The notes under the pieces are model-generated. The model was not told where the DNA came from. It searched no databases and worked only from the letters and a program-made list of their open reading frames with translations. From the NCBI RefSeq assembly GCF_000226095.1, contig NC_016474.1, positions 4,216,001-4,280,000 on the forward strand: 64,000 nt of DNA, read 5' to 3'. A program made the position numbers and the translations under genes. Shown here one piece after another: positions 1 to 9,472 of the stretch (its first letter is position 1; each line of letters opens with the position of its first letter). The DNA is from Thermothelomyces thermophilus ATCC 42464. Taxonomy: Eukaryota; Ascomycota; Sordariomycetes; Sordariales; Chaetomiaceae.

Positions 1-638
1 GTATCTCGATTCTAGGATAATTATCATCTCCTGGATACTAGTAACTAGGAAGGTATTAGAAGTCTTCTTTTTCTATACCCTTTATATTATACCTATAAAG
101 ACTATACTTATTATTTAGGAGATTCCTATTTATCTAGGCTATAAAGGGATCTTATAGATAAGTAGTCCTGGTTATATACTAATTATAAGAATGCCTATAT
201 ATATATCTAGTATAACTTTCTAGTATTTTATCTATAGGAGGCCTAATATAATATTATATATAAGTCCTAAGACTATATAGAACACTACCTAGCTCTCCTA
301 ACTATTAATATCCATTATAATATAGGCTATCTAAGTGATCTTCTAGTCTAGTTATAGCCTATCACGGTCCTAAAGGTATATATAGTAGGTAAACTAATCT
401 ACTTAATTCTAAGCTTCTAGTATATTCTCTTATTAATGGTATTATAGCTAGAATATCCACTATCTACTTAAGCGTTTATAAAGCTAATAGAGTTAAGGAA
501 GATTGGAATAAGAAAAGGAGGTCTATCTATTTTTTTACTAATCTCTACAAACTTATCTTCTAGGTAGTTATAGTCTTTTAGCCCCCTTACAAGACTTTAC
601 TTAGGGGCTACTCTTTTTCCTGCTCATTGTCTTCTTCG
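1..638. other. RIP-degraded sequence, unidentified; left target flank of element D
   Basis: AT-rich sequence dominated by TA, CTA and TAG, with no open frame of useful length. It ends exactly where the 5' LTR of element D begins. The five bases before that LTR (CTTCG, 634-638) match the five after the D 3' LTR (CTTTA) if two C:G to T:A changes are allowed. This stretch and 35998 onward are therefore probably the two halves of one sequence interrupted by D. I do not recognise what it was. Confidence 0.5.
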
Positions 639-1084
639 TGTCACGGATAAGCACATAGACGGCCTGGTAGGCTGTAGCTAGGACACGGGACATTCCAACA
701 GCCAATCACTTGACAAACTAATTAGAAGATTATCACCGCCAAGACTAAGGTCTTTACTAGTAATAATAATATATTACTATCGACAACACGGAATCACGGA
801 GTAAAAGGAGAAATAGTACTAGTAATGACTATCAAAGAGGGACAGATAATTATATATATATAACTAGCTAATCACTCGTTATAATAGACTCTAGGAGTTT
901 ACTAGTGATAGTAATTACAATTATAGTACTTATACTAGCATTACCAATTACCATAAGAGACAACTCTAGTGTTGTTATAAACCCTTTAGCTTTACCAAAT
1001 CCCTTAGACGACCTATATATTTGTCCTATTTAACCTACCTTTGTCTAAACTCTTTTAGAAGAAGTCTAAGTTAGGTTTGTTATA
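639..1084 (+). repeat. 5' LTR of element D (type-1 U3)
   Basis: 446 bp, starting TGTCACGG and ending in a RIP-altered form of GTTCGTCACA. The sense-strand order is a CCAAT pair (one copy mutated), TTATCACC-type motifs, a TATATATATA box, then R-U5 shared with every other element here. The U5 has CTCTAGTG, the one-base-shorter form that marks subfamily II. Confidence 0.9.
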
Positions 1085-1111
1085 CATTGCTATTACTCCC
1101 TTTGTTCTATT

Positions 1112-1392
1112 ATAGTTTAGGACAAAGGTGACTTTAACCTCGATATCAATATAGCTACTAATGTTATAGCTAAATAGCTATCTGCTTAGCTTAGGTAACT
1201 CTAGTAGCAGATCTAAGAGTTAGATTAGAGAGATAAGGCTACTTAAGCTCGAATTAAGGAACTCGAGAACGGCGAAAAGCACTTATAGAAACTAGTTAAT
1301 AAGGCCTATACTAAAATTAAGGCGCTTAAGACTACCAAAGTAAGCTATATCAAGATCGAACTACCTAGCAAATACAGAAGAACTAAGGAAGA
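1112..1392 (+). pseudogene. gag N-terminus of element D (5' fragment)
   Basis: Begins 28 bases after the LTR, where the family ATG has become ATA. It can be followed alongside the gag of A and G through the coiled N-terminal region up to the position equivalent to the KYGGTKEDL motif, where element B is inserted. Several CAG and TGG codons have become TAG, so it cannot be expressed. The gag resumes at 24112. Confidence 0.75.
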
Positions 1393-1682
1393 TATTACAA
1401 GCCAACTATATACCGCGACCCGGTAGGGTGCAGCAGGCTAAATGAGCCACTAATCAAGAAGGGCACGAAGCAAGGCTGACATAGGATCGCTAGGGAGCGT
1501 GGGCTACCACAGGCAAACAATTGCCAAAAAGGGAAAGATAGCAGAGGATAGCTAGCTACCAAAGGCGATCCAAGGACAGGATAGAAGGGGACTATAAGCG
1601 ACCGACAGAAGTATATATACATGTAAATAGTCACTCGTTATAGTAGACTCTAGGAGTTTACTAGTAATAGCAACCCCCCTTA
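1393..1682 (+). repeat. 5' LTR of element B, first part (interrupted by element A)
   Basis: Type-3 U3 running to the run of C residues inside R, where element A is inserted. It is nearly colinear with 23651-23940, the same part of the 3' LTR of B. The LTR resumes at 9275 and ends at 9445; 290 + 171 = 461 bp, exactly the length of the intact 3' LTR. An AGTAATAGCAAC form of the self-priming site lies just before the break. Confidence 0.9.
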
Positions 1683-2130
1683 TATGACGAACCTAGCTCA
1701 GACTTCTTCTGAAAGGGTCTAGACGGAGGTGGGTTGAGCGGAACAAGCAGGCAGGTCGTCTAAGGGATTCGGTAAAGCCAAAGGGTTCACAACAACACTT
1801 AGAGTTGTCTCTCACAGTAATCAACAATGCTTGGTATGAGTACTATGATTGTGATTATTACCACTGGCGAACTCCCAGAGTCCACCATAACAAGTGACTA
1901 GCTAGCTATATATATATAATGGTCTGTCCTTCTTCAATAGTTATCACCAGTATCACTTCTCCTTTCACTTCGTGATTCTGCGTTGTCGACAGTGACATGT
2001 TATTATCACCAGTGAAGACCTTAGTCTTGGCGGTGATAATCTTCTGATTGGTCTGTCGAGTGATTGGCTGTCGGAATGTCCCATGTCCTAGCTACAGCCT
2101 GCCAGGCCGCCTATGTGCTTATTCGTGACA
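1683..2130 (-). repeat. 3' LTR of element A
   Basis: 448 bp, TGTGACG-like start (here TATGACG) to GTGACA on the plus strand. Differences from the 8822-9269 copy are almost all C/T or G/A transitions, as expected from RIP rather than age-related mixed substitution. Confidence 0.93.
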
Positions 2131-2142
2131 CGATGCCCTTCC

Positions 2143-2166
2143 TTTAAGGCTTTCGACCCGAAAGCC
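2143..2166. other. Hairpin beside the polypurine tract, element A
   Basis: The sequence GGCTTTCG ACC CGAAAGCC forms a perfect 8-bp stem with a 3-base loop at 2148-2166, next to the polypurine tract (AAAGGAAGGG on the minus strand) that precedes the 3' LTR. It is conserved at the same place in C (about 12395-12413) and G (about 46373-46391). In F the stem is replaced by GTCTTTT/AAAAGAC (43267-43286), keeping the pairing with different bases. Confidence 0.6.
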
Positions 2167-2257
2167 CTCTTAGGTCGTTTCAAATAGCGCTAACAACCCT
2201 TCGCTTGTAAGTACTATATTCTCCCTGTTTCTATATCGTGGTCGCCATGCTGACAAA

Positions 2258-2908
2258 ATGCCGATAGAGAAACGGAAGTCACACTCTGTACGTTACCGTG
2301 CTTCCCTTGCTTAGAATATCGCTAAGAACGGTTTTGTCGTTATGCCTTGCTCTTGGTACGCGTCGTAAGGCCTTGTCTGCAAAATGATCACGCGCACAAA
2401 GCGTTGCGAGGCCTGTGTTTGTTAAGGTCGTTCTTACGATAGCTTTGGTATCCCGCTTTCTTCCTATAAGCCTGTCTCCTTTTTTTTTTTTTTTTTTTTA
2501 CTATAATTCCTGATGTTTGTTCTAGTAGATCGTATTCTTTAGGAGCAGCGTCATATTAAAGATGCTAAATGTCGTGCCGAACTTGAGCTAGATGAATCCT
2601 AATGCCGTCTAGAAGAGGCCTAGCGTAAGTTGTCCGAAAAGCTTACATGGCTCCGGCGTCTTTGTTAGTAGAAGGAGTTTTTAGTAGAGAAAGGTGCCAA
2701 TATAGTGGCACGTAGTCTGTCGACCTTAGACGAGTTAGAGGAGGTTAAGCGGCAAGAGACGCCTGCTATGCCCTTGTTATAGATTAATGATACCGTCGAT
2801 GCTATCAACTGGGGCGCCGTCTTTGGTTCTGTCCCAGGTTTTCCTTTGGTCGATCCGGGTTCTGCCGATAGAACTATTCCAGTTTCTTAGGGCAGTTCAA
2901 ATTCTTAA
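2258..2908 (+). pseudogene. Antisense Zn2Cys6/coiled-coil gene of element A
   Basis: It lies between the end of pol and the 3' LTR, on the opposite strand to the element. Exon 1 is 2258-2465 (208 nt) with ATG 128 bases from the LTR edge; exon 2 is 2526-2908. The intron carries a long T run and a TTCTAG acceptor; its donor has been changed from GT to AT by RIP. Exon 1 shows, allowing for TGY-to-TAY changes, the spacing C-x2-C-x6-C-x8-C-x2-C-x6-C of a fungal zinc cluster. Exon 2 reads as a charged coiled coil around EKLTWLRRL and KEFLVEKGA. In-frame TAG/TAA codons stand where the G copy or C copy keeps sense codons. The last 123 bases overlap the 3' end of pol tail to tail. DNA binding is inferred from the cysteine spacing only. 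Confidence 0.7.
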
Positions 2909-5900
2909 CTAGTTCCTATAAGTTATCTTCTAGTCCGAAATCAAGCTATTTGACTAGGTACTATAGTTCCCCATTAATAATACATAAATCCAGAATTTCT
3001 TCGACGTCCTATTCTTCCTCTTCGTCCTCTGCTTCGATGTGCGTAGCAACCTTAGCGTTCTTTGGTGCTGGTTCGAGAAGTGAAATATAAAAAACATCCG
3101 TCCGTAGGCATATAGATGACGGTAACGATAGTCGGTAGTTAGATGTCGAAATTCGTTCTTTGATAATGAAGGGTCCGACCTTCTTAAAGTCTAGCTTCGC
3201 GCTTGGTTGTTTGGTTCGCAGGTTTCGTGCAATTAGGTAGACTTTGTCTCCCCTCTGTAGGCAAGGTCCCTCGAGCCTGTGTTTGTCGTAGTAGCTCTTT
3301 ATTCTGGTTCTAACAAACTCGAGTTCCTTTTTCAGCTTCTTATATAGTATATGCATCTGTTTTGCTTTGACTGCTGCTCTTGGCACTATGACCTCTAGTC
3401 CTTGCCTAAGGTCTGCTTTATATCCGTAGTTCGCGAAGAACGGTGTGACTTTGGTCGTTTCCATTGGCATCGTATTGTAAGCAAGTTATGCTGTTGGCAA
3501 CAGTATGACCTAGTTATTTTGCTGGTAATTGACGTAAGAACAGAGATACTGCTTGATAACTTGGTTTAGTCGCTCCGTTTGTCTGTCGGTCTACGGGTGA
3601 TATGCTATTGACAGCTTACTGTTAACGCCTAATCGTTGTATTAACGCTTGCTAGAACTTCGACGCGAACTTGGTGTCTCTGTCGGTGATCCATTCTTGCG
3701 GCTAAGTATACACTAATGTAACTTGCCGATAGATCACGTCTGCCAACTGTTCTGCTATCTAGGACTCCTTGTAAGGAAAGAAGTATACCTACTTAGTCAG
3801 GTAATCTACTATAGTAAGAATACTATTATAGGTTACTCCTATAGCTATATCCTTAGATTCTAGCAGCTTCGTAATAAAGTCTATCGTAACTAAACTCTAT
3901 AGTTTGTCAGCTATTAGTAGTAGCTAAAGTAGCCTATACGGCTTATATTATACCGTCTTGCTTCGATTGCAAATGTCGTAGTTCCGTATAACTTCCTTAA
4001 CTCGTACCGTCAACTGTAGAAAGTCATAGTGTTTCTTAACTTGTGCGACAGTCTTCGTGACTCCTTTGTGTCCTCCGAGTTTCGACTCGTAGAGTTCTCG
4101 AATCATTCGTAGCTATTGATCCCCGTCGTAGATATATGCTTTGCCTCGGTACCAGAGTTTCCTATCTTTTTCTTCCACTCCGTTAGGTACTACTGGTCCA
4201 GGTGCTACTTAATACTATGCCTCGTTGATCCTTTCCTCTCGAAAGATTGTATAGCATTCTAGGAACGAGTCAAGTGGATCATCTTCTACGGGTGTCTACA
4301 TTTCGTGATACAGCGTTCTGTCTGTTCGTTCCTTGAACAATGGTAATGTTGTTCCTGTTCGTCCTTTTGTATGATCCGTTTATCGACTTAAAATGTCCGC
4401 TCGTACGTTTTCTTTGCCCTTCTTGTAGCGGATCTTGAAGTTGAATTCCGCGAGGAATTCTGCCTATCGTATTTGTCGTCCGTTAAGTTCCTTCGTCGTC
4501 GTGAAGTATCGCAAATTCTTGTGATCCGTATATACTTGTACTAGTTCAATTGTACTACTAAGGTATAGTCACTATTCCTTGAAAGCTTCAACAATTGCAA
4601 GTAGTTCCTTGTCGTAAATCGGATAATTGAGATATGGTCTATCGAGCTTCTTTAAAAAGAAGGCTATAGGATGTAGCTTCCCTTGTTCGTCTTGTTATCC
4701 CAATTGTCCTCCGATAGCGTAGTCTGAAGTGTCCGTTTCCACCTCGAATGGCTTCTTAGGGTCTGGTAGTACTAGTACTAGATCTTTAGTAATGGCGTTA
4801 CGGATCTGTGTAAATGCTTGCTCGTATTGCTCTTCCTATTAGAATTTAGCATTCTTCTTGGTAAGCTCGTGTAAAGGTCGTACGATCGCTCCAAAGTTCC
4901 TGATAAACATTTAGTAGAAGTTCGCAAATCCGATGAAGCTTCGTACTTCCGTAACTGACGTCGGTCGTGGCCAATTCTTAATGGCTTCAACCTTTGAAGG
5001 TTCCATCCGGATTTGTCCTAGGGATATTTCGTATCCTAAAAAGACTGTCTTCCTGACATGGAATTCGCTCTTTTCCTTGTTAACTGATAGCTTATACGCG
5101 TGTAGCGCGTCTAGCACTGCTATCACGTGCTTCCGGTATTCGTCTATCGTCTTAGAGAAGATGAGTATATCGTCGAGATAATATACCGCAAATTTGTCGA
5201 GAAAGGGTCGGATAGCTTGATCAATTAGGGCTTAGAACGTTGCCGGCGCGTTTATAAGTCCGAATGGCATGACAAGGTACTTATAGTGGCTATAGGGTGT
5301 CCTAAAGGCCGTTTTCCACTCGTCGCCTTCTTTGATCCGTATATAGTTGTAGGCCGATGGCAAGTCAAGACGCGTAAAATATTAGGCTCTTGCTAACTGA
5401 TCTCAGAGCCGTGAGATTAGCGGTAACAGGTATCGGTTTTTCACGGTCTGTTCGTTAAGTTACCGATAGTCGACATATAACTATAGCTTTCCGTCTTTCT
5501 TAGGCATAAACAGGATCAGGTAGCCTGCTAGCAATATCGACAGGCAGATATATCCTCTTCAAAGGTTCTCCTCTAAATATCGCTTAAGTTCTTCGTTCTA
5601 TGTCTAGCTCGTATGGTAAATCTTGAAGAACTTTAGTCGTGCTCCTTCCTTAAGCTTGATCTCGTGATCCTATAGGCCGTATTCTAGTAATCCTTCTAGA
5701 TACTTTGGTTCAAATACTAGGTGTCCCTTATACTCCTTCGGTACTTCCCTAGTCTTGCCTCGTTTCTCGGTTTTCTAATAGTATGCGAACTTGGTTCTGT
5801 CTATAGCGATGCTAGCGATTTCTCCTGTCTCAACCTACTACTCTAATTGCAGTGCTCCGCATTCGTCAACGGAGAGAACAGCTATTAGCGATTCAGCTCG

Positions 5901-6570
5901 TTCCTCCTGTCACGATATCGATGTCGTTGTGCCGCCTCTTCCAGAGTCCGTAGTGGTCTGTCTGCCACTGTCCGTCTCTTACGGTGGATCCGTAGGACAT
6001 GCCTTTCCTTGAGCATCGTCTGCTCGCGATCCTTGCGTGCTCCCCATCTCGCTAGTCGAATACGACTCCGTTCGGGGTTATAGGTGGCTACCATTCTTCT
6101 AGCTAATGTCTAGGTCATAGTCTTCATGCTATGGTAACCCTAATATCATGTCTTTGTCATTGCCCATATCCACGATACTAAATACGACTGCTGTAGTCTT
6201 TCCTGCCATAGTGATGTCAATCGGTTTGGTCTCCCTACGTACCTATTACGTTAGAAATGGCCCTTTGACTATGCCATGCTTCTGCTTTATTCTCTAGGGT
6301 ATTCGTAGCTGATTTACAAGTATCGGCGAAATCAGATTTATCTCTGCTCCACTATCCACTAGTACGAGCATTTCGTGCTATTTCTACTATGCTATTATCT
6401 ACAATCGCTTGTCTTGCCGCCGTCGTCTAAAGATTGCAGCGATTTCCTATATTTCTGCTAGGAGGTCTCGATATAGTAATCTCTTACGCTAGTTCCTCCT
6501 ATACTACGCTACCACTTGCCGCTATGTAGGCGTTAATAGTTTCCAGGCCCCTCGAAGGGCCCTAACCCGT
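2784..6570 (-). pseudogene. pol of element A: protease, RT, RNase H, integrase, chromodomain
   Basis: Pol is in the -1 frame relative to Gag. From the 5' side: aspartic protease motif LVDSGAE (about 6340-6372), RT with NAPATFQ and YLDD (about 5160-5260), RNase H with VETD (about 4735-4755), integrase with an H-H-C-C zinc finger (about 3955-4130) and the DDE core (from about 3890 down to 3590), and the C-terminal domain with chromodomain at 2940-3030. Gag start to pol stop is 6011 nt, which plus the one re-read base equals 2004 codons. Long segments survive, such as the integrase C-terminus at 3009-3470, but premature stops from RIP make it inactive. Confidence 0.85.
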
Positions 6571-8794
6571 TTCCTAGGTTAGTGCTAACCTCTTCGGTTG
6601 TTCGGCTAATAGCAGCTTCGTCAATCGTGCTCATTTCTGTGAGCCATTAAGTGCTTGCGGCTTCCTACCATTAGGTCCGTTCTGCTTTCCGTCGTATATA
6701 CTATAGCTTTGTCTAAAGCTCCCAAATTCGCAATTTCTTTTCGTCCGCGTAATAGAGGCAATCGTTGCTCTAGCACGAATCCTATATATCTCGTCCGGTT
6801 CCGTAGTACCTAGGCCAGGCTCGTTTTAGAACTATCGTAATGCTTTCTAGGTCGCAGGCTTCGATCTTCCAGAGCAATTCGGCCGCTCTATTTCCTGCAT
6901 CGTAGACCTATTCCACAGGGCATAAGCTTCTGTCCTCATTTCCTTGTCAGGTCGGCTAGTAATTGTTTTCGAATTTGTCACGGAAGTGGTATCAGCATTC
7001 GTATGCCATACACTGGAACCAGGGCACTTGCGTATGTGCCTCGTGTCAAGGGTGCAGTCGCGTGGCGTCGCTTAGGAGGTATTAGAATTCTTTCCTGAAT
7101 CCTTCCTACTATACGTAGACCGTAGGTACTCTAGTGCTAATATAGGAGTGTTTCTTCTAATAGCTTTCCCACGTACGCTCGTCTTTTCCGCGGTTCGCGC
7201 GCATAAACTAGTATTCTAGGTTCCGCACGTTGTTGCTAAGTTATTAGCTGTCAAGATACTCGGCGTAGCTATCAGGCCTATCGTATATCACAGGCTATTC
7301 TCCTTTAATAGTTTCTACGATACGTCGGAGTTCCCTTATTTCGTCCCTTATTCTATCGCTTTATTAGGCAAGTCGAATCAAGCGCCTGTCCCATTCGCGT
7401 AGTTCCGTATTAAGCCGAAAAACTTCGTTATAGTACCATTCGATTCGTTCCTAAAGGAATAGAACATTAGGTCCGGGTCTTTCAATTCCTTAGGTGTCGG
7501 TTGTCCACGATCCATCCCGCCTCTACGTAACTATGAAACCCTATTGCCTTAAGGCTAGGAGAATCGAAACTAGCGGTACATATTCTCCTGCTATATCCTA
7601 TTCGGCAAGACCTGTCTCTGGGTCCACAGTGACCAGTTCGGAGTACGGTGCTTGTTCGTCTTCACCGTTGCCGTCGTGTCCGAGACTATCCGTGTCACTG
7701 TCCTTGTCTTCGTAGCTCGTAGCCGCTACTTCGATAACGTCCTTAGTAGTTTCGTCAATAGTCGCAATTTCCTTTCTAGGGGTTGGTTTCCATTCTTTCT
7801 TCGGGCTTTGGCATTCTCGCTTATAGTGCCCTTTCTTTCCGTAGTTATAGCAGGTAACATTAGACTTGTCTTTGGCCGTCTTCTTCTAGTCCTACTTCTA
7901 CGCTGCATCTATATCTATGGCTCTGGGGTACGTCCTATACAAGGTACTGACGTATGCTCGCTTTTTCTTGTCGTTAGCCTTAACTGTGGTTCCGTTTATT
8001 TGACCTTGTTTCTGCTGCTCTTGTACGTAGAGTCGATTATCGATCCTAATAGCCTACGCGATATATTTATCTAGAGTCTTAGGCCGATCGTACTTGTATA
8101 GCTCGTCCTTAACCTTTTCCTTTAGGCCATTATAAAACAATTACATTAACGCCTTATCGTTAAGCTAAGACTTGAGCATGTCCTATCTAAATTGTACAGC
8201 GTAAGAGGCTACTAACTTAGTCTATCGGAGATTAGCGAGTCTTTCTTATATATAAATCTTCTTATCTTTGTCGCTAAAAACTTTCCAAAGCTCTTCTTCG
8301 AAACGGTCGTAAGATTAGAAGACTGCCTGCGTAAACGCGTCTCGGTCGTCTTCGTCTTCCTTAGTGAGATAGTCATTCTACGTCGGCTCGAACCATCTAA
8401 GTGCCTTGCCCTCTAGTCTCGTGGCTACGTAAAGGACTTTGGCTTTTTCGTCTAGAAACTTGTCGTCGTTAAGCCAGAAGTAGGATCGGAGATTTGTCAA
8501 GAATCCTACAAGATCCTCCTTGGTTCCTCCGTATTTACCAGGTAGTTCGATCTTGATGCGCTTCGCTTTGGCGCCCTCAAGTGCCTCGATTTTGGCATAG
8601 GCCTCGTTGACCAACTTCTGCGAGTACTTTTCGCGGTTCTCGAGTTCCTTGATTCGAGCTTGAGCAGCCTTGTCTCTCTGGTCTAACTCCTGGATCCGCT
8701 ACTAGAGTTGACCAAGCTAGGCGAGCAGTTGTTCGGCCGTGACGTCGGTAGCCATGTCGGTATCGAGGTCGAAGTCACCTCCGTTCTGAACCAT
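6533..8794 (-). pseudogene. gag of element A
   Basis: ATG at 8794, 28 bases from the 5' LTR, reading MVQNGGDFDLDTDM, then an N-terminal coiled coil, the retrotransposon capsid region (YGGTKEDLVGFL ... RWFEP, about 8370-8560) and a CCHC knuckle around 7835-7870. One knuckle Cys is now Tyr (TGC to TAC). A spacer of about 400 residues follows before the TAA at 6533-6535. It forms the structural particle and binds the genomic RNA. The nested slip signal at 6569-6575 diverts part of translation into Pol. Many stops from RIP. Confidence 0.8.
6569..6575 (-). promoter_or_regulatory. Predicted -1 frameshift site, element A
   Basis: Minus-strand AGGAAAC, in the zero frame, is the RIP-altered form of GGGAAAC kept in element C. 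Six bases downstream is a GGGCCC stem-loop. The AAC codon lies 2223 nt (741 codons) from the gag ATG; protease is in the -1 frame. Confidence 0.75.
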
Positions 8795-8808
8795 GACAGA
8801 ACAAAGGG

Positions 8809-8819
8809 AGTGGTAACAA
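8809..8819 (-). other. Self-priming primer-binding site, element A
   Basis: On the minus strand TTGTTACCACT, two bases inside the 5' LTR boundary. It is fully complementary to AGTGGTAACAA in the same LTR (8994-9004). No tRNA-type TGG site adjoins the LTR. This matches the Tf1/sushi arrangement, in which the 5' end of the RNA primes reverse transcription. Confidence 0.75.
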
Positions 8820-8821
8820 CG

Positions 8822-9269
8822 TGTGACGAACCTAGCTCAGACTTCTTCTAAAAGGGTCCAGACGGAGGTAGGTTAAGCGGAATAAGTAGGCAGGTTGTCT
8901 AAGGGATTCGGTGAAGCTAAAGGGTTTATAACAACACTTAGAGTTGTCTCTTATAATAATTAACAATGCTTAGTATGAGTACTGTGATTGTAATTGTTAC
9001 CACTGGCGAACTCCTAGAGTCTACCATAACGAGTGACTAGCTAGCTATATATATATAATAGTCTGTCCTTCTTTAATAGTTATTACCAGTATCACTTCTC
9101 CTTTCACTTCGTGATTCTGCGTTGTCGACGGTGATATGTTATTATCACTAGTGAAGACCTTAGTCTTGGCGGTGATAATCTTCTGATTGGTCCGTCGAGT
9201 GATTAGCTGTCGGAATGTCCCGTGTCCTAGCTGCAGCCTGCCAGGCCGCCCATGTGCTTATTCGTGACA
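8822..9269 (-). repeat. 5' LTR of element A
   Basis: 448 bp, TGTGACG ... GTGACA. Read on the minus strand: U3 with two CCAAT boxes, TTATCACC motifs, a TATATATATA box near 9045-9056, the putative RNA start at 9004, then R-U5 ending at 8822. Confidence 0.93.
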
Positions 9270-9274
9270 CCTTA

Positions 9275-9445
9275 CAATTACAATACTTATACCAAGCATC
9301 GTTATTAACTACTATAAGAGATAACTCTAGTATTATTATAAACCCTTTGGCTTTACCGAATCCCTTAGACGACTTGCCTACTTGTCCTGCTTAATCTACC
9401 TTCGTCTGAACCCTTTTAGAAGAAGTCTAAGTTAGGTTCGTCACA
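9275..9445 (+). repeat. 5' LTR of element B, second part
   Basis: R-U5 remainder following the second CCTTA target duplication of A; ends GTTCGTCACA. It contains CTCTAGTA/CTCTAGTG, the subfamily II form. Immediately downstream is the RIP-altered primer-binding site of B. Confidence 0.9.
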
Positions 9446-9472
9446 TATTACTATTACTCCCTTTGTTCTATT

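Larger units (their letters stand above)
1683..9269 (-). mobile_element. Element A: full-length chromovirus (type-1 U3) inserted in the LTR of B
   Basis: 7587 bp with two 448-bp LTRs and a perfect 5-bp target duplication CCTTA (1678-1682 and 9270-9274). Read on the minus strand it has a 5' LTR, self-priming site, Gag with a CCHC knuckle, frameshift signal, protease with LVDSGA, RT, RNase H, zinc-binding and DDE integrase, chromodomain, an antisense gene, a polypurine tract and the 3' LTR. Moderate RIP: many coding stretches remain readable but are broken by TAG and TAA. Subfamily I R-U5. Confidence 0.95.

Noticed and set aside
2479-2499. Long T run (also 46703-46727) as a terminator or microsatellite of interest
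   Set aside because: It lies within the intron of the antisense gene, upstream of the acceptor, and varies in length between copies (10 in D). Simple slippage of a polypyrimidine tract is enough.
5791-6012. 73-codon plus-strand frames at 5791, 16001, 30029, 49995 and 54474
   Set aside because: Antisense shadows of the protease-RT linker in five copies of pol. Recurrence reflects the repeat, not a gene.
7652-8074. 140-codon open frame on the plus strand, with equivalents near 18036-18284, 31914-32252, 51856-52278 and 56509-56757
   Set aside because: It is the complement of the gag capsid-knuckle region. It recurs wherever gag recurs, has no own start context, and its hydrophobic look comes from the reverse complement of Lys/Glu-rich gag codons. 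CpA to TpA changes also rarely create stops in this frame.
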